From NCBI GenBank assembly GCA_031378845.1, contig JANNES010000015.1, positions 248,001-312,000 of the forward strand: 64,000 nucleotides of DNA, read 5' to 3'. Below the pieces are notes generated by a model. It did not search any database, was not told the origin of the DNA, and saw only the letters and a list, made by a program, of their open reading frames with translations. The stretch comes from JAJNPS01 sp031378845 (GTDB lineage Bacteria; Pseudomonadota; Alphaproteobacteria; Rhodobacterales; Rhodobacteraceae). A program made the translations under genes and the position numbers. Numbering within the stretch: the first letter of the stretch is position 1; the number at the start of each line of letters is the position of its first letter. This document shows, piece after piece, positions 43,995-52,500 of this stretch.

Positions 43995-45449
43995 TCAGAT
44001 GCGAAGATCGAGCCCTTGGCCCGAAACGCCTGTGGGTTTGTAGGTCGGTATTGGCGGGACCGCGTCCCGGCCTGCCGCCAGCGCCGTATTCGTCTGGGGC
44101 AATTGATCACCGGTCCCGCGTTGCGATTGGCCCCAGTGACCAAACGACAACGAGGCGCCCGAAAATCCGGCCTGGCGCAGTTCTGTGACCAACAGATCGC
44201 CATGACGGCGCAACAGATCTAGCGTTTCGGGTCGCTCTGCGGTCAAAAAGACCCGCATAGCATCGCCGTCGCCGCGAAAATCCATCTGCACCTTGCCCAG
44301 CTCTTCGGGGGACAAGATGACCTCGACCCGGTCAGCCGTGACATTGGCAGGCGGCGATGCCGCGATCAGGGCGGCGATGACCTGCGTCGGAAGGGCGGCC
44401 GCGCCGACGACGGCACTTGTCGACGCCGTCACAATTGCGCCCGAGGGCCCGTTCAACTGCACGGTCGCCGCGGTGTTTTCGCGCATTTGCGCGGCGGTCG
44501 CCACAGCCTCCAGCACCAGCGCTTGATTTTTGGTTCGATCCGCAAAAGCCTGCGCGGCGTGACTTGCGGCTGGGACCGGAACCGTTGAGGTCCGTTCGGT
44601 TACTGCGTCCTTGACCCCAGCCACATCTGGGCTGGCGGTCTCTGGCTCTGCCAATGCAGAAACCAACGCGGCAGCGATGGCTTGGTCGGCTTTGCTCAGC
44701 ACGGCGGTATGGCCACTTGGCTGGGCCGCGCGAATGACGGTCACTTGGGCGGCCACCGCAGCGGTCGGCTGGGCTGTCGCGGAAACTGTCTGCGGCAGGG
44801 CTCCGGTCGCATCGGGCCGCGCATTGGATGACATCCAGATTTGCGCCTGTATCGACAAGGAGGCGTCGGGCTTGGCACCCATGCCCTTGTTTTGCCCCGA
44901 TGTCGCGTCGCCGTCTGTGGATGAAACGCGATCAGAACCCGCGTCCGCAATCACCACGGCCGCGACCTTGGTCGCATCTTGCGGTGCCTTGGAAACTGCC
45001 CCGTCCGGCACGTCCACTGGCCCAAACCGCACCGGCGTTTCGGCGTCGGCTGCCGCCACATTCGTTTCTAATGCCGCAAGAATCGCCGACGACAGTGCCG
45101 GTGCAACGGCCCCCAAACCGTCATCCGTCGCCACTTGCGACGCAGGCAACGTCCCAGCGGCGTCCAGCAATTCTACGGCTGCCGAACCCCCGGCCCCAGC
45201 TGTGGTGTCAACAGCATCAAGCGCCAGATCGCCACCGCCCTCGGGATAGACGAACCGTACCACCGGCTTCGGAACGGGCCCCCAGGGCGCGCCCGAAGGA
45301 TCCTCTTGTGGCGGCGGATCTTGCGGCGCCAGATCGCCAAGCTCCGTCTCAAAGCCGGGGTTAGACGCGGTGTCGCAACCATGCGCGTCACCGCCCGACG
45401 CCCCGCCAAGGACCATCACTGGTGTTCGAATATCGAGCGATTGTATCAT
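43995..45449 (-). CDS. fliK: Flagellar hook-length control protein FliK
   Basis: A 484-aa protein, mostly Ala/Thr/Asp-rich disordered sequence, with a compact C-terminal domain (~residues 355-455) containing VTADRVEVILSPEELGKVQM, VFLTAERPETLDLLRRH and LRQAGFSGASLSFG, the FliK/Flg_hook domain that signals the export switch. Low-complexity N-terminal ruler and conserved C-terminus are typical. ATG at 45449 was chosen; TTG at 45470 is possible. It is divergent from flgJ across 115 bp. Confidence 0.85.
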   Translation of the reverse strand: MIQSLDIRTPVMVLGGASGGDAHGCDTASNPGFETELGDLAPQDPPPQEDPSGAPWGPVPKPVVRFVYPEGGGDLALDAVDTTAGAGGSAAVELLDAAGTLPASQVATDDGLGAVAPALSSAILAALETNVAAADAETPVRFGPVDVPDGAVSKAPQDATKVAAVVIADAGSDRVSSTDGDATSGQNKGMGAKPDASLSIQAQIWMSSNARPDATGALPQTVSATAQPTAAVAAQVTVIRAAQPSGHTAVLSKADQAIAAALVSALAEPETASPDVAGVKDAVTERTSTVPVPAASHAAQAFADRTKNQALVLEAVATAAQMRENTAATVQLNGPSGAIVTASTSAVVGAAALPTQVIAALIAASPPANVTADRVEVILSPEELGKVQMDFRGDGDAMRVFLTAERPETLDLLRRHGDLLVTELRQAGFSGASLSFGHWGQSQRGTGDQLPQTNTALAAGRDAVPPIPTYKPTGVSGQGLDLRI

Positions 45450-45496
45450 GCGTTGGATGACTTCTGCCAAGGAACGACACCAGCTTTTCCATGCAA

Positions 45497-45507
45497 GTGG
45501 TTACCAC
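45497..45507. promoter_or_regulatory. Palindrome in the divergent fliK / flgJ intergenic region
   Basis: GTGGT-T-ACCAC is a perfect 11-bp palindrome in the 115-bp gap between the minus-strand fliK and plus-strand flgJ, located to act on either promoter. No CtrA (TTAA-N7-TTAA) or sigma-54 site was recognised nearby. Regulatory function is inferred from position. Confidence 0.3.
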
Positions 45508-45564
45508 CTGTTTACCGGCAACGTGGATAGTCGAGAAAATCTGATCGAGTAGGAGGACGCCTTG

Positions 45565-45867
45565 ATGGATATCTTGCCCGCCACCACGACCATCGCGCTT
45601 TCGGCTGCGAAAACGCAGGACGCAACCGATCCGCTGCGCGAAAAGGCAACCGAACTTGAGGCCGCCTTTCTGGCCGAAATGCTGCAATTCGCCGGTCTCG
45701 GCGCCAAGGGTGACGGCTTTGACGGCGGCATCGGCGAGGAACAGTTCTCGTCTTTCTTGCGCGAGAAACAGGCTCAGCTGATGGCCGAACACGGTGGTAT
45801 CGGCTTGGCCGAATCGCTGTTTGAGGCGCTTGTGGACCGTTCGACAACCCAAAGTGCGGCGCCATGA
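45565..45867 (+). CDS. flgJ: Flagellar rod assembly protein FlgJ (rod-binding domain only)
   Basis: A 100-aa protein with only the rod-binding domain of FlgJ (ELEAAFLAEMLQFAGLG ... LREKQAQLMAEHGGIGLAE), lacking the peptidoglycan-hydrolase domain seen in enterobacterial FlgJ; this short form is normal in alphaproteobacteria. AGGAGG lies 8 nt before the ATG. It overlaps the FlgN-like gene by 4 bp. Confidence 0.82.
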   Translation: MDILPATTTIALSAAKTQDATDPLREKATELEAAFLAEMLQFAGLGAKGDGFDGGIGEEQFSSFLREKQAQLMAEHGGIGLAESLFEALVDRSTTQSAAP

Positions 45868-46193
45868 AAGACGCAAGCTCGCTCGAAGATATGCTCGACC
45901 ACATGACGATGGCTCTGCAACGCGGTGCGCTGTCCGAGCTTGGCCCTCTGGCTGCGGCAATCGAGGCCGAGATGGCAACCATGGCGCCGTTGGATATGCG
46001 CCGGGCCAAAGAGTTGCAGCGTCGCGCTGCCCGCAATGACCTGTGCCTGCAAGCGGCGGCGCGTGGCGTGCGCGCCGCGATTGCCCGGATCGCGGGGATC
46101 GGCGGCGCCGGCGCGCAACTGTCCACTTACGGGGCGGACGGACGCAAGGTTCTGGTCGGCGCCCCGATCACATACCATTCATCTCGGTTGTGA
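45864..46193 (+). CDS. FlgN-like flagellar chaperone
   Basis: A 109-aa, helix-rich protein with KELQRRAARNDLCLQAAARG and a C-terminal QLSTYGADGRKV, the pattern of FlgN-type chaperones for the hook-filament junction proteins in alphaproteobacteria. It starts within the flgJ stop (ATGA), so the two are co-translated. Short and divergent, so the assignment is moderate. Confidence 0.65.
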   Translation: MKDASSLEDMLDHMTMALQRGALSELGPLAAAIEAEMATMAPLDMRRAKELQRRAARNDLCLQAAARGVRAAIARIAGIGGAGAQLSTYGADGRKVLVGAPITYHSSRL

Positions 46194-46395
46194 CGATCCT
46201 TCAAATGCCACCAAAATGGTGCTTTGGCCTTAGCAAAGCCTTAGAACTTGGACGGCAATCTTAGCCTCGCATCCCAAGCCCGGGATGGCACCTTGCGGGG
46301 GTCTCCAGCAGGTACCGGATAGAACTCCCTTCCTGCTGCCAACCGGCGGCGTCCATGCCCCACGCAAAGCGCGGGCTTTTCGAAGGAATATACTC
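46194..46395 (+). promoter_or_regulatory. Flagellin 5' intergenic/leader region
   Basis: A 202-bp gap before flagellin. It includes ACCA-AAA-TGGT (46207-46217) and a GGC..GCC pair nearby, and AAGGA about 6-7 nt before the flagellin ATG. FlbT proteins are known to act on the flagellin mRNA 5' leader in Caulobacter, and an FlbT gene is encoded here. No sigma-28 or sigma-54 consensus could be assigned by eye. Confidence 0.4.
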
Positions 46396-47943
46396 ATGTC
46401 GTCCATCTTGACGAACAACAGTGCGATGATTGCCCTTCAGACGATGAAGGGGATCAACAAGCAATTGGCCGAAACGCAAACGCAGATTTCGACCGGCAAA
46501 TCAGTGGCAACCGCCAAGGATAACGCCGCCGTCTGGGCCATCTCCAAAACGATGGAATCGGACGTCAAAGGTTTCAAAGGCATCTCCGACAGCCTCTCGC
46601 TGGGCTCATCGACCGTCTCCGTGGCACGGCAAGCCGCTGAAAAGGTGACTGAACTCTTGACCGAGATCAAGGGCAAGACCGTCGCTGCACAAGAGCAGAA
46701 CGTCGACCGGGTCAAGATCCAGACGGATATCAAGGCGCTTCGCGACCAGATCGCCACGGTCGTCAATTCGGCCCAGTTCAACGGCCTGAACATGATCAAG
46801 GGCACCGAGGACGTCAATGTCCTGTCCTCACTTGACCGCAACAGCAGCGGCGAAGTGACCGCTTCGCAGATCACGGTTGCACGCGCGGACTTGTCGACGG
46901 CGACGGGGACTTTCGGCGCAGGCACTGCCCTGAACGCCAACGCGACGGTCAGCAATACCGGCGCCAATGCGCTCGACAGCACCGGCAATACCGCTGTTCT
47001 GACCATGGCGGCTGGCGCCGATTACAGCACGGGAACCGCGACCTTTACCGTCGCCGGTACACAATTCAGCTTTGCCGCCGGTGAACTCGGCAGCGCGACC
47101 GATGACCAGGATGTGGCAGCATCAAACCTGTCGGCCAAGATCAACGCTCTTGGCATTGCGGGCGTGACGGCCTCGGCGACCGGTGCGGCAGTGACGATTT
47201 CGTCCGCACGTGCGTTCGAAGGGGTCAATGTTCAAGTCAACGCGGTTGGCGGTGCGGCGGCGACTTCTTCGATCACGGCGGTCAACGGTGCGGGACCCTC
47301 GGGCACCAACACTGCGACCAACTCGACCGTGGCAGAACGTGCGCTGAACGTGACGTTCTCGAATGCAGCGGCCGTGCAGGACGGTGACAGCTATCGCGTC
47401 AGCTTTGCCGGTGAGCAGTTCGACTATGTCGCAGGACGCGGCCAGAACTTCGAAGATGTCACCCGCGGCCTGAAGGCAGCGATTGACGGACGCGGCATGA
47501 CCGGCATCACGACCTCGGTCACCAAAGACAGCACGGGCAACTGGCAGATCAAGATCGACAACAGCACGGCAACGGCGCGGACCTTGTCTTCGGTTGGAAA
47601 TGCCGATGGTGAAGCATCGGGCGGCCTCTTTGGCCTGGACGGCATCGACGTGACCACCACGGCTGGTGCCAAGTCGGCGCTGCAAAACATCGAGAACATG
47701 ATCAACAAGTCGATTGATGCCTCTGCCGCATTCGGTTCCGCCGAAAAGCGGATCGACATCCAGAAGGACTTTGTCGGCGTGCTCTCGGATGCCCTGAAAT
47801 CGGGCATCGGCTCGATGGTTGACGCCGATATGGAAGCTGTCTCGGCCCGTCTCCAGGCCCTGCAGGTTCAGCAGCAGTTGGGCACTCAGGCCTTGACGAT
47901 TGCCAACCAGCAGCCCCAGAACATCCTCGCGCTCTTCCGCTAA
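46396..47943 (+). CDS. fliC: Flagellin
   Basis: A 515-aa filament subunit. The N-terminal D0/D1 region begins MSSILTNNSAMIALQTMKGI and includes SLGSSTVSVARQAAEKVTEL and SAQFNGLNMIKG; the C-terminal D0/D1 has LQNIENMINKSIDASAAFG and ends QPQNILALFR. The middle (~150-415) is a long Ala/Thr/Asn/Gly-rich variable domain with no cysteines. The size is larger than the minimal ~280-aa alphaproteobacterial flagellins. A strong hairpin follows the stop, then flaF-flbT. Confidence 0.95.
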   Translation: MSSILTNNSAMIALQTMKGINKQLAETQTQISTGKSVATAKDNAAVWAISKTMESDVKGFKGISDSLSLGSSTVSVARQAAEKVTELLTEIKGKTVAAQEQNVDRVKIQTDIKALRDQIATVVNSAQFNGLNMIKGTEDVNVLSSLDRNSSGEVTASQITVARADLSTATGTFGAGTALNANATVSNTGANALDSTGNTAVLTMAAGADYSTGTATFTVAGTQFSFAAGELGSATDDQDVAASNLSAKINALGIAGVTASATGAAVTISSARAFEGVNVQVNAVGGAAATSSITAVNGAGPSGTNTATNSTVAERALNVTFSNAAAVQDGDSYRVSFAGEQFDYVAGRGQNFEDVTRGLKAAIDGRGMTGITTSVTKDSTGNWQIKIDNSTATARTLSSVGNADGEASGGLFGLDGIDVTTTAGAKSALQNIENMINKSIDASAAFGSAEKRIDIQKDFVGVLSDALKSGIGSMVDADMEAVSARLQALQVQQQLGTQALTIANQQPQNILALFR

Positions 47944-47954
47944 CGACTGACCAA

Positions 47955-47979
47955 GGCGGGGCGCCACCAGCGCCCCGCC
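47955..47979 (+). terminator. GC-rich hairpin after flagellin
   Basis: A perfect 10-bp stem GGCGGGGCGC (47955-47964) / GCGCCCCGCC (47970-47979) with a CACCA loop starts 12 bp after the flagellin stop. There is no T-run; it may partially terminate, leaving low transcription into flaF-flbT, and protect abundant flagellin mRNA. Confidence 0.6.
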
Positions 47980-48017
47980 ACGTCACCTAAAACACCCCAA
48001 ATGCGGAAGGAACTTTC

Positions 48018-48395
48018 GTGAACGCTCTTGATTTGGCGCGTCGCACCTATGCCCGGCCCGATACCCCTGCCCGGTCACCACGCGACATTGAATACGAACT
48101 CTTGGCGCGTATCACGCGTCGCCTCGCGACCGCCTGGGCCACCAAAGACAGTGGCTACGGCGCGCTCGTCGCGGCCCTGCACGACAACGAAGAGATGTGG
48201 CGCACCTTTGCGACAGACGTCGCCCAGCCAGAAAACGGGCTGCCCCAGGCGCTCAGGGCCAAACTCTTTTATCTCTATGAGTTTACCGCCCATCACAGCC
48301 CGAAAGTGCGCGAGGGTTCGGCCAATGTCGATGTTCTTGTCGACATCAACACCGCCGTGATGCGCGGCTTGCGCGGTGAGGCAGGCACGCAATGA
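48018..48395 (+). CDS. flaF: Flagellar biosynthesis regulator FlaF
   Basis: A 125-aa protein with RSPRDIEYELLARITRRL and LRAKLFYLYEFTAHHSPKV, matching the FlaF family that promotes flagellin synthesis and export in alphaproteobacteria, acting together with FlbT. It starts 74 bp after flagellin, across the GC hairpin, and its stop overlaps the flbT start as ATGA. Confidence 0.92.
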   Translation: MNALDLARRTYARPDTPARSPRDIEYELLARITRRLATAWATKDSGYGALVAALHDNEEMWRTFATDVAQPENGLPQALRAKLFYLYEFTAHHSPKVREGSANVDVLVDINTAVMRGLRGEAGTQ

Positions 48396-48796
48396 CCGGT
48401 CTCATCCTCAAGCTTGGCCCCCATGAACGCGTGCTGATCAATGGCGCCATCATCGAAAATGGCGAGCGGCGGTCGCGGCTGGCCGTCAAGACACCGAACG
48501 CCCATATCTTGCGCCTGCGCGACGCCATCCACCCCGAAGAAGTGAACACCCCCGTCCGCCGCGTCTGCTACATCGCGCAACTGGTGCTGTCGGGTGACGC
48601 CGAGGCGTCCGATGCGCGCCTGCAGCTTTTGCGCGGCATCGAACAGTTGAGCCAGGTCCTGACCGATCATGACAGTCGCACGCAACTGGCACTCGCCAGC
48701 AAGGCGGTTCTCGAAGATCAGCATTATCAGGCGCTTCGTGCCCTGCGAAGCCTCTTGCCGCGCGAAGAACGCCTGTTTGCAGCCCATCCGGCATGA
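48392..48796 (+). CDS. flbT: Flagellar biosynthesis repressor FlbT
   Basis: A 134-aa protein with LILKLGPHERVLINGAIIEN near the start and RRVCYIAQLVLSGDAEASD, the FlbT family pattern. In Caulobacter FlbT binds the flagellin mRNA leader and limits its translation until the hook is finished. It overlaps flaF (ATGA) and the next gene (ATGA), which ties three genes into one unit. Confidence 0.93.
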   Translation: MTGLILKLGPHERVLINGAIIENGERRSRLAVKTPNAHILRLRDAIHPEEVNTPVRRVCYIAQLVLSGDAEASDARLQLLRGIEQLSQVLTDHDSRTQLALASKAVLEDQHYQALRALRSLLPREERLFAAHPA

Positions 48797-49608
48797 CCTT
48801 CTCACCCGCCCTTCCCTTACCGGGCTATGCGGGCTGGACGTTTCTCAAGCGCACGATGCCGGCGCAGACGCAAGCCTTGCAGACGTCGCCCGAAAACAAG
48901 CGAGACGAGGCCTACTTCCGCGAAAAGATCGGTTCCATCAACAGCGCCGAAGAGTTGGTCTCCGATCGCCGCCTGCTCAAGGTGGCCCTCGGCGCCTATG
49001 GGCTTGAAGGCGATCTGAACAATCGCTTTTTCATCCGCAAAGTGCTTGAAGGCGGCATCCTCAAACCCGGGAGTCTGGCCAATCGCCTTGCCGACAAGCA
49101 GTATCAAAAGCTGTCAGATGGGTTTGGTTTTGGCGACTTTACGACCCCCAGAACCAAGCTGTCGGACTTTGCCGACAAAACCCTCGCGCTTTACCGGACG
49201 CGCCAATTCGAGGCGGCGGTGGGCGCGCAGAACGGCGATTATCGACTTGCCCTCAACGCCGAGCGCGAAATCAAGGCGCTTGCCGCAAAACCCGGCAGCA
49301 GTGACACAAAATGGTTCACCATCCTGGGCAACCCACCGTTGCGCAAGGTGTTTGAAACGACACTGCGGCTGCCGTCCAGCATCGGCAGCATCGACATTGA
49401 CCAGCAGCTCAAGGTCTTCAAATCGCGGGCCGAGGCAAAGTTTGGCACCAGCGACTTGACCCAATTCAAAGATCCAAAAAAGCTTGACGGCCTTATCCGG
49501 TCATTCCTTTTGGCGTCAGAGCAGGCCGGCAGCGCCCAGTCAACCCTGCCCGGCTCCAGAGCATTGCAGCTCTTGCAGTCCTCGTCATCGTTTTTTCAGC
49601 GTCTGTGA
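48793..49608 (+). CDS. DUF1217-family flagellar-cluster protein
   Basis: A 271-aa protein with NKRDEAYFREKIGSINSAEE, the DUF1217 opening, then YGLEGDLNNRFFIRKVLEGG and a second similar unit towards the C-terminus (ADKQYQKLSDGFGFGDF). DUF1217 genes are found in alphaproteobacterial flagellar clusters; the role is unknown, and a link to flagellin or hook assembly is only contextual. It overlaps flbT by 4 bp. It is convergent with fliI. Confidence 0.8.
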   Translation: MTFSPALPLPGYAGWTFLKRTMPAQTQALQTSPENKRDEAYFREKIGSINSAEELVSDRRLLKVALGAYGLEGDLNNRFFIRKVLEGGILKPGSLANRLADKQYQKLSDGFGFGDFTTPRTKLSDFADKTLALYRTRQFEAAVGAQNGDYRLALNAEREIKALAAKPGSSDTKWFTILGNPPLRKVFETTLRLPSSIGSIDIDQQLKVFKSRAEAKFGTSDLTQFKDPKKLDGLIRSFLLASEQAGSAQSTLPGSRALQLLQSSSSFFQRL

Positions 49609-49741
49609 TCGGGTCGCGATTGCTTGCCCAGGATCGCACCCTCGGCAGCGACCGGACACGAACAAACCCTCAAAGCGGAGTGGAGTATCGTTCGCGGTCA
49701 CGCCGCGACTGTCGCAACCCAGGTTTGGACGTCACGCGCCC

Positions 49742-51067
49742 TCAGGTTGGCAAGACCGTCTGCAACGCCTCAGCCAACCGCTGAAAGCTGCCCGCGATAC
49801 CGTCAGATGGCGCATCCTCGGCCAGAAATCCGTCAAGATCGGGCCAGACCCGTATCGCCTGATCAACGACCGGGTCGGATCCCTTGGCATAAAGTCCGGC
49901 TTGAATCATCAACTCGGCACGATCCCAGGCCCCGAGAAGCCGTCGCGCGTCGGCGATCAGCAGATTTTCTTGCGCGCTTGCGGCTTCGGGCAGGCTGCGC
50001 GAAACCGACCGCAGCAGGTCAATCGCGGGATACCGCCCCCGCTCGGCAATCTTGCGGTCCATCACTACATGCCCGTCCAGCACGCCCCGCAGAATGTCCG
50101 CAACCGGTTCTTCCATGTCGGAACCCGCAACAAGCACCGAAAAGACCGCCGTGATATCCCCTGATCCTGTGGGCCCCGGGCCGGTGCGTTCTGCCAGACC
50201 CATGATCGCGGGCGACAGCGATGGCGGGTACCCCCGCAAGGCCGCACTTTCGCCCGCAGCCAGTGCCACCTCGCGATGCGCCTCGGCAAATCGGGTGATG
50301 CTGTCGGCCAGAAACAGCACATGCAGACCCAGATCGCGGAAATGCTCGGCCACCGTGATCGCTGCCAGAGCGCATTGTCGACGGATCAGCGGTGACTGGT
50401 CCGACGTCGCGGTCACGACAACCGAACGCGCCATGCCCGCCGGCCCCAGCGTCCGCTCGGTAAACTCGCGCAATTCCCGGCCACGTTCGCCGATCAGCGC
50501 GATAACGACGACATCCGCGTGGACCCGCTGCGCAAACTTGGCCAAAAGCGACGACTTGCCGACGCCGGAACCCGCAAAAAGCCCCATCCGCTGACCACGC
50601 ACCAGCGGCAAAAGCGTGTCGAACACCGCCACACCGGTCTCAAGTCGCGCGCCCAGCCGGTTTCGCGTTGCGGCTGCCGGGGCCTGCGCCCGGACCTTGC
50701 GCATCACATCGCCGGATCCCAACGGGCGGCCATCCAACGGGCGGCCATAGGGGTCAATGATGCGGCCGATCCACGAATTGTCGGGCGCAAGCTCTGCCGG
50801 GCCCAAAAGATCGACGCTATCGCCGATTGCCACGCCCTCGGCCGCACTGTCGGGCAAAACTGTCAGGCCGTCTTGCGTGAGGCGCAGCACCTCGCCGCCA
50901 AACCGACCCGAATGTGCGCGCACCTCGACCCGGTCGCCAAGGGTCGCCACGCTGGACAACCCCTTTACCGTCAGCGTGCCACTGCCCACCTCACTGACCC
51001 GGCCAACGCGCATCACCGGGCGAATACGGGCAATTTCAGCGCACAGACCGTCAAGCAGTCCCCCCAT
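49742..51067 (-). CDS. fliI: Flagellar export ATPase FliI
   Basis: A 441-aa F1-beta-like ATPase energising the flagellar type III export gate. Walker A: GLFAGSGVGKSSLLAKFA; IGERGREL; Walker B region VLFLADSITRFAEAHREV; GYPPSLSPAIMGLAERTGPG and the family's DGHVVMDRKIAERGRYPAID stretch. ATG at 51067 has GGAG 6 nt upstream, and the longer frame overlaps the divergent promoter. Transcribed away from flgB. The 130-bp gap to the DUF1217 gene is unremarkable. Confidence 0.95.
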   Translation of the reverse strand: MGGLLDGLCAEIARIRPVMRVGRVSEVGSGTLTVKGLSSVATLGDRVEVRAHSGRFGGEVLRLTQDGLTVLPDSAAEGVAIGDSVDLLGPAELAPDNSWIGRIIDPYGRPLDGRPLGSGDVMRKVRAQAPAAATRNRLGARLETGVAVFDTLLPLVRGQRMGLFAGSGVGKSSLLAKFAQRVHADVVVIALIGERGRELREFTERTLGPAGMARSVVVTATSDQSPLIRRQCALAAITVAEHFRDLGLHVLFLADSITRFAEAHREVALAAGESAALRGYPPSLSPAIMGLAERTGPGPTGSGDITAVFSVLVAGSDMEEPVADILRGVLDGHVVMDRKIAERGRYPAIDLLRSVSRSLPEAASAQENLLIADARRLLGAWDRAELMIQAGLYAKGSDPVVDQAIRVWPDLDGFLAEDAPSDGIAGSFQRLAEALQTVLPT

Positions 51068-51152
51068 CGGATTCTCCGTTTGTTCCGCAATTACTCTTTC
51101 TAAAGGAATCACTCTTAAGCCTTGGTGAAGCCGACCACCGGGAGAATCCCTG

Positions 51153-51536
51153 ATGTTTGAAAAACTCGAACTCACGCGCATGGCGCAAAGCCTTGCGGCC
51201 AATGCCGGGGCGCGTCTGGGCGTGATTGCCCAGAACGTGGCCAATGCAGACACGCCGGGCTACAAGGCCCGCGATCTGCCGGACTTCGCCGAAACCTATT
51301 CCTCCGGCGATCACACACCCATGCGTGCGACACGCGCGGGACATAACGGCGCACCCGACCAGACCCGCGCCGCAGAACCGATCTTTGCGGGCGGCTCGGC
51401 AGCCCCGAACGGCAACACCGTCTCGCTGGAAATGGAGATGGTGAAGTCGGTCGAGGCCCGCCAGAGCCACGAAATGGCCCTTGCGATCTATCGGTCCACC
51501 TCGGACGTGATCCGCGCCAGTCTCGGGCGGAGGTAG
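51153..51536 (+). CDS. flgB: Flagellar basal-body rod protein FlgB
   Basis: A 127-aa proximal rod protein. It has the family's N-terminal helix and NVANADTPGYKARDLPDF, the rod/hook signature (A-N-x-x-T-P-G-Y), and a C-terminal helix VEARQSHEMALAIYRSTSDV. GGGAGAATCCCTG precedes the ATG. First gene of the plus-strand basal-body operon; the next gene starts 6 bp later. Confidence 0.93.
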   Translation: MFEKLELTRMAQSLAANAGARLGVIAQNVANADTPGYKARDLPDFAETYSSGDHTPMRATRAGHNGAPDQTRAAEPIFAGGSAAPNGNTVSLEMEMVKSVEARQSHEMALAIYRSTSDVIRASLGRR

Positions 51537-51542
51537 CGCATC

Positions 51543-51923
51543 ATGGCAGACCTTTTGACATCCTTGTCCTTTGCCGCGTCCGGCATGGAGGCCCAGGCGA
51601 CCCGCCTGCGCCATGTCTCTGAAAACATCGCGAACGCCGATACGCCCGGCTACCACCGCAAGGTCATCAGCTTTGGCGAAGAGATGCAGACCGGTCGCGT
51701 GATTGCGGGCGACGTGTCGCTGGATCAGACCGAGCTGGAGCGTGTCTACGCCCCCGGCCATCCCCTGGCCGATGAGACCGGTTTTTACGATGGCTCCAAC
51801 GTCGATCTGGTGATCGAGATCGCCGACGCCCGCGAGGCGCAGCGCAGTTACGACGCCAATCTCAGAATTTTCGATCAGGCGCGCCAGATGACGCAAAGCC
51901 TGTTTGACCTGTTGCGCCGCTAG
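51543..51923 (+). CDS. flgC: Flagellar basal-body rod protein FlgC
   Basis: A 126-aa rod protein with SFAASGMEAQATRLRHVSEN, IANADTPGYHRKVISF, and the C-terminal REAQRSYDANLRIFDQARQM, all FlgC hallmarks. It builds the proximal rod with FlgB and FlgF. It lies 14 bp before fliE. Confidence 0.94.
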   Translation: MADLLTSLSFAASGMEAQATRLRHVSENIANADTPGYHRKVISFGEEMQTGRVIAGDVSLDQTELERVYAPGHPLADETGFYDGSNVDLVIEIADAREAQRSYDANLRIFDQARQMTQSLFDLLRR

Positions 51924-51937
51924 AAAGGCCCCGCCCG

Positions 51938-52222
51938 ATGGATATCAGAACCTCGCTTGCCACGCAGACCTATGCCTTGGGCAAAACCGCCGCGACCCCC
52001 AAACCGGGCGGCGGTGAGGCCAAGTTCGAGGCGATGGCCGAAAACTTTGCCGATGCGTTGAAACAGCACGAGAAAACTGCCCGTGCCGCGATGACCGGTG
52101 GTGCGGACCCGCATGCTCTTGTGCAGGCGCTGGCCTCGTCGCAGCTGGCCGTCGAGACGGTGGCCACGGTGCGCGACAAGGTCGTTGAGGCCTATCAGGA
52201 AATCCTGCGGATGCCGGTCTAA
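51938..52222 (+). CDS. fliE: Flagellar hook-basal body protein FliE
   Basis: A 94-aa protein that links the MS ring to the rod. KFEAMAENFADALKQHEKTA and ALASSQLAVETVATVRDKVVEAYQEI with terminal RMPV are typical of FliE. The order flgB-flgC-fliE-fliQ supports it. The gap to fliQ is 10 bp. Confidence 0.9.
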   Translation: MDIRTSLATQTYALGKTAATPKPGGGEAKFEAMAENFADALKQHEKTARAAMTGGADPHALVQALASSQLAVETVATVRDKVVEAYQEILRMPV

Positions 52223-52232
52223 GGCGCGCCCG

Positions 52233-52499
52233 ATGTCCGAGGACCTCATCTTTGACACCCTGCGCCACGGCCTGTGGATTGCCGTCATCATTTCGGCACC
52301 CTTGCTCACGGTTGCCTTGGTGGCCGGTGTTGCGGTCGGCCTCTTTCAGGCGCTGACCTCGATCCAGGAAATGACGCTGACCTTCGTGCCCAAGGTCGCC
52401 GCGATGCTGGGCGTGTTCTGGCTGTCGATGAGCTTCATGACCTCGACCCTGGTCAGCTTTTTCCACGACCAGATCATTCCGCTGATTGCAGGAGGCTAA
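52233..52499 (+). CDS. fliQ: Flagellar export gate protein FliQ
   Basis: An 88-aa inner-membrane protein with two TM helices (LWIAVIISAPLLTVALVAGV and FVPKVAAMLGVFWLSMSFMT) and the intervening ALTSIQEMTLTFVPK, the FliQ signature. With FliP and FliR it forms the export gate. FliP and FliR are not in the window. The next gene starts 2 bp after the stop. Confidence 0.94.
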   Translation: MSEDLIFDTLRHGLWIAVIISAPLLTVALVAGVAVGLFQALTSIQEMTLTFVPKVAAMLGVFWLSMSFMTSTLVSFFHDQIIPLIAGG

Positions 52500-52500
52500 G

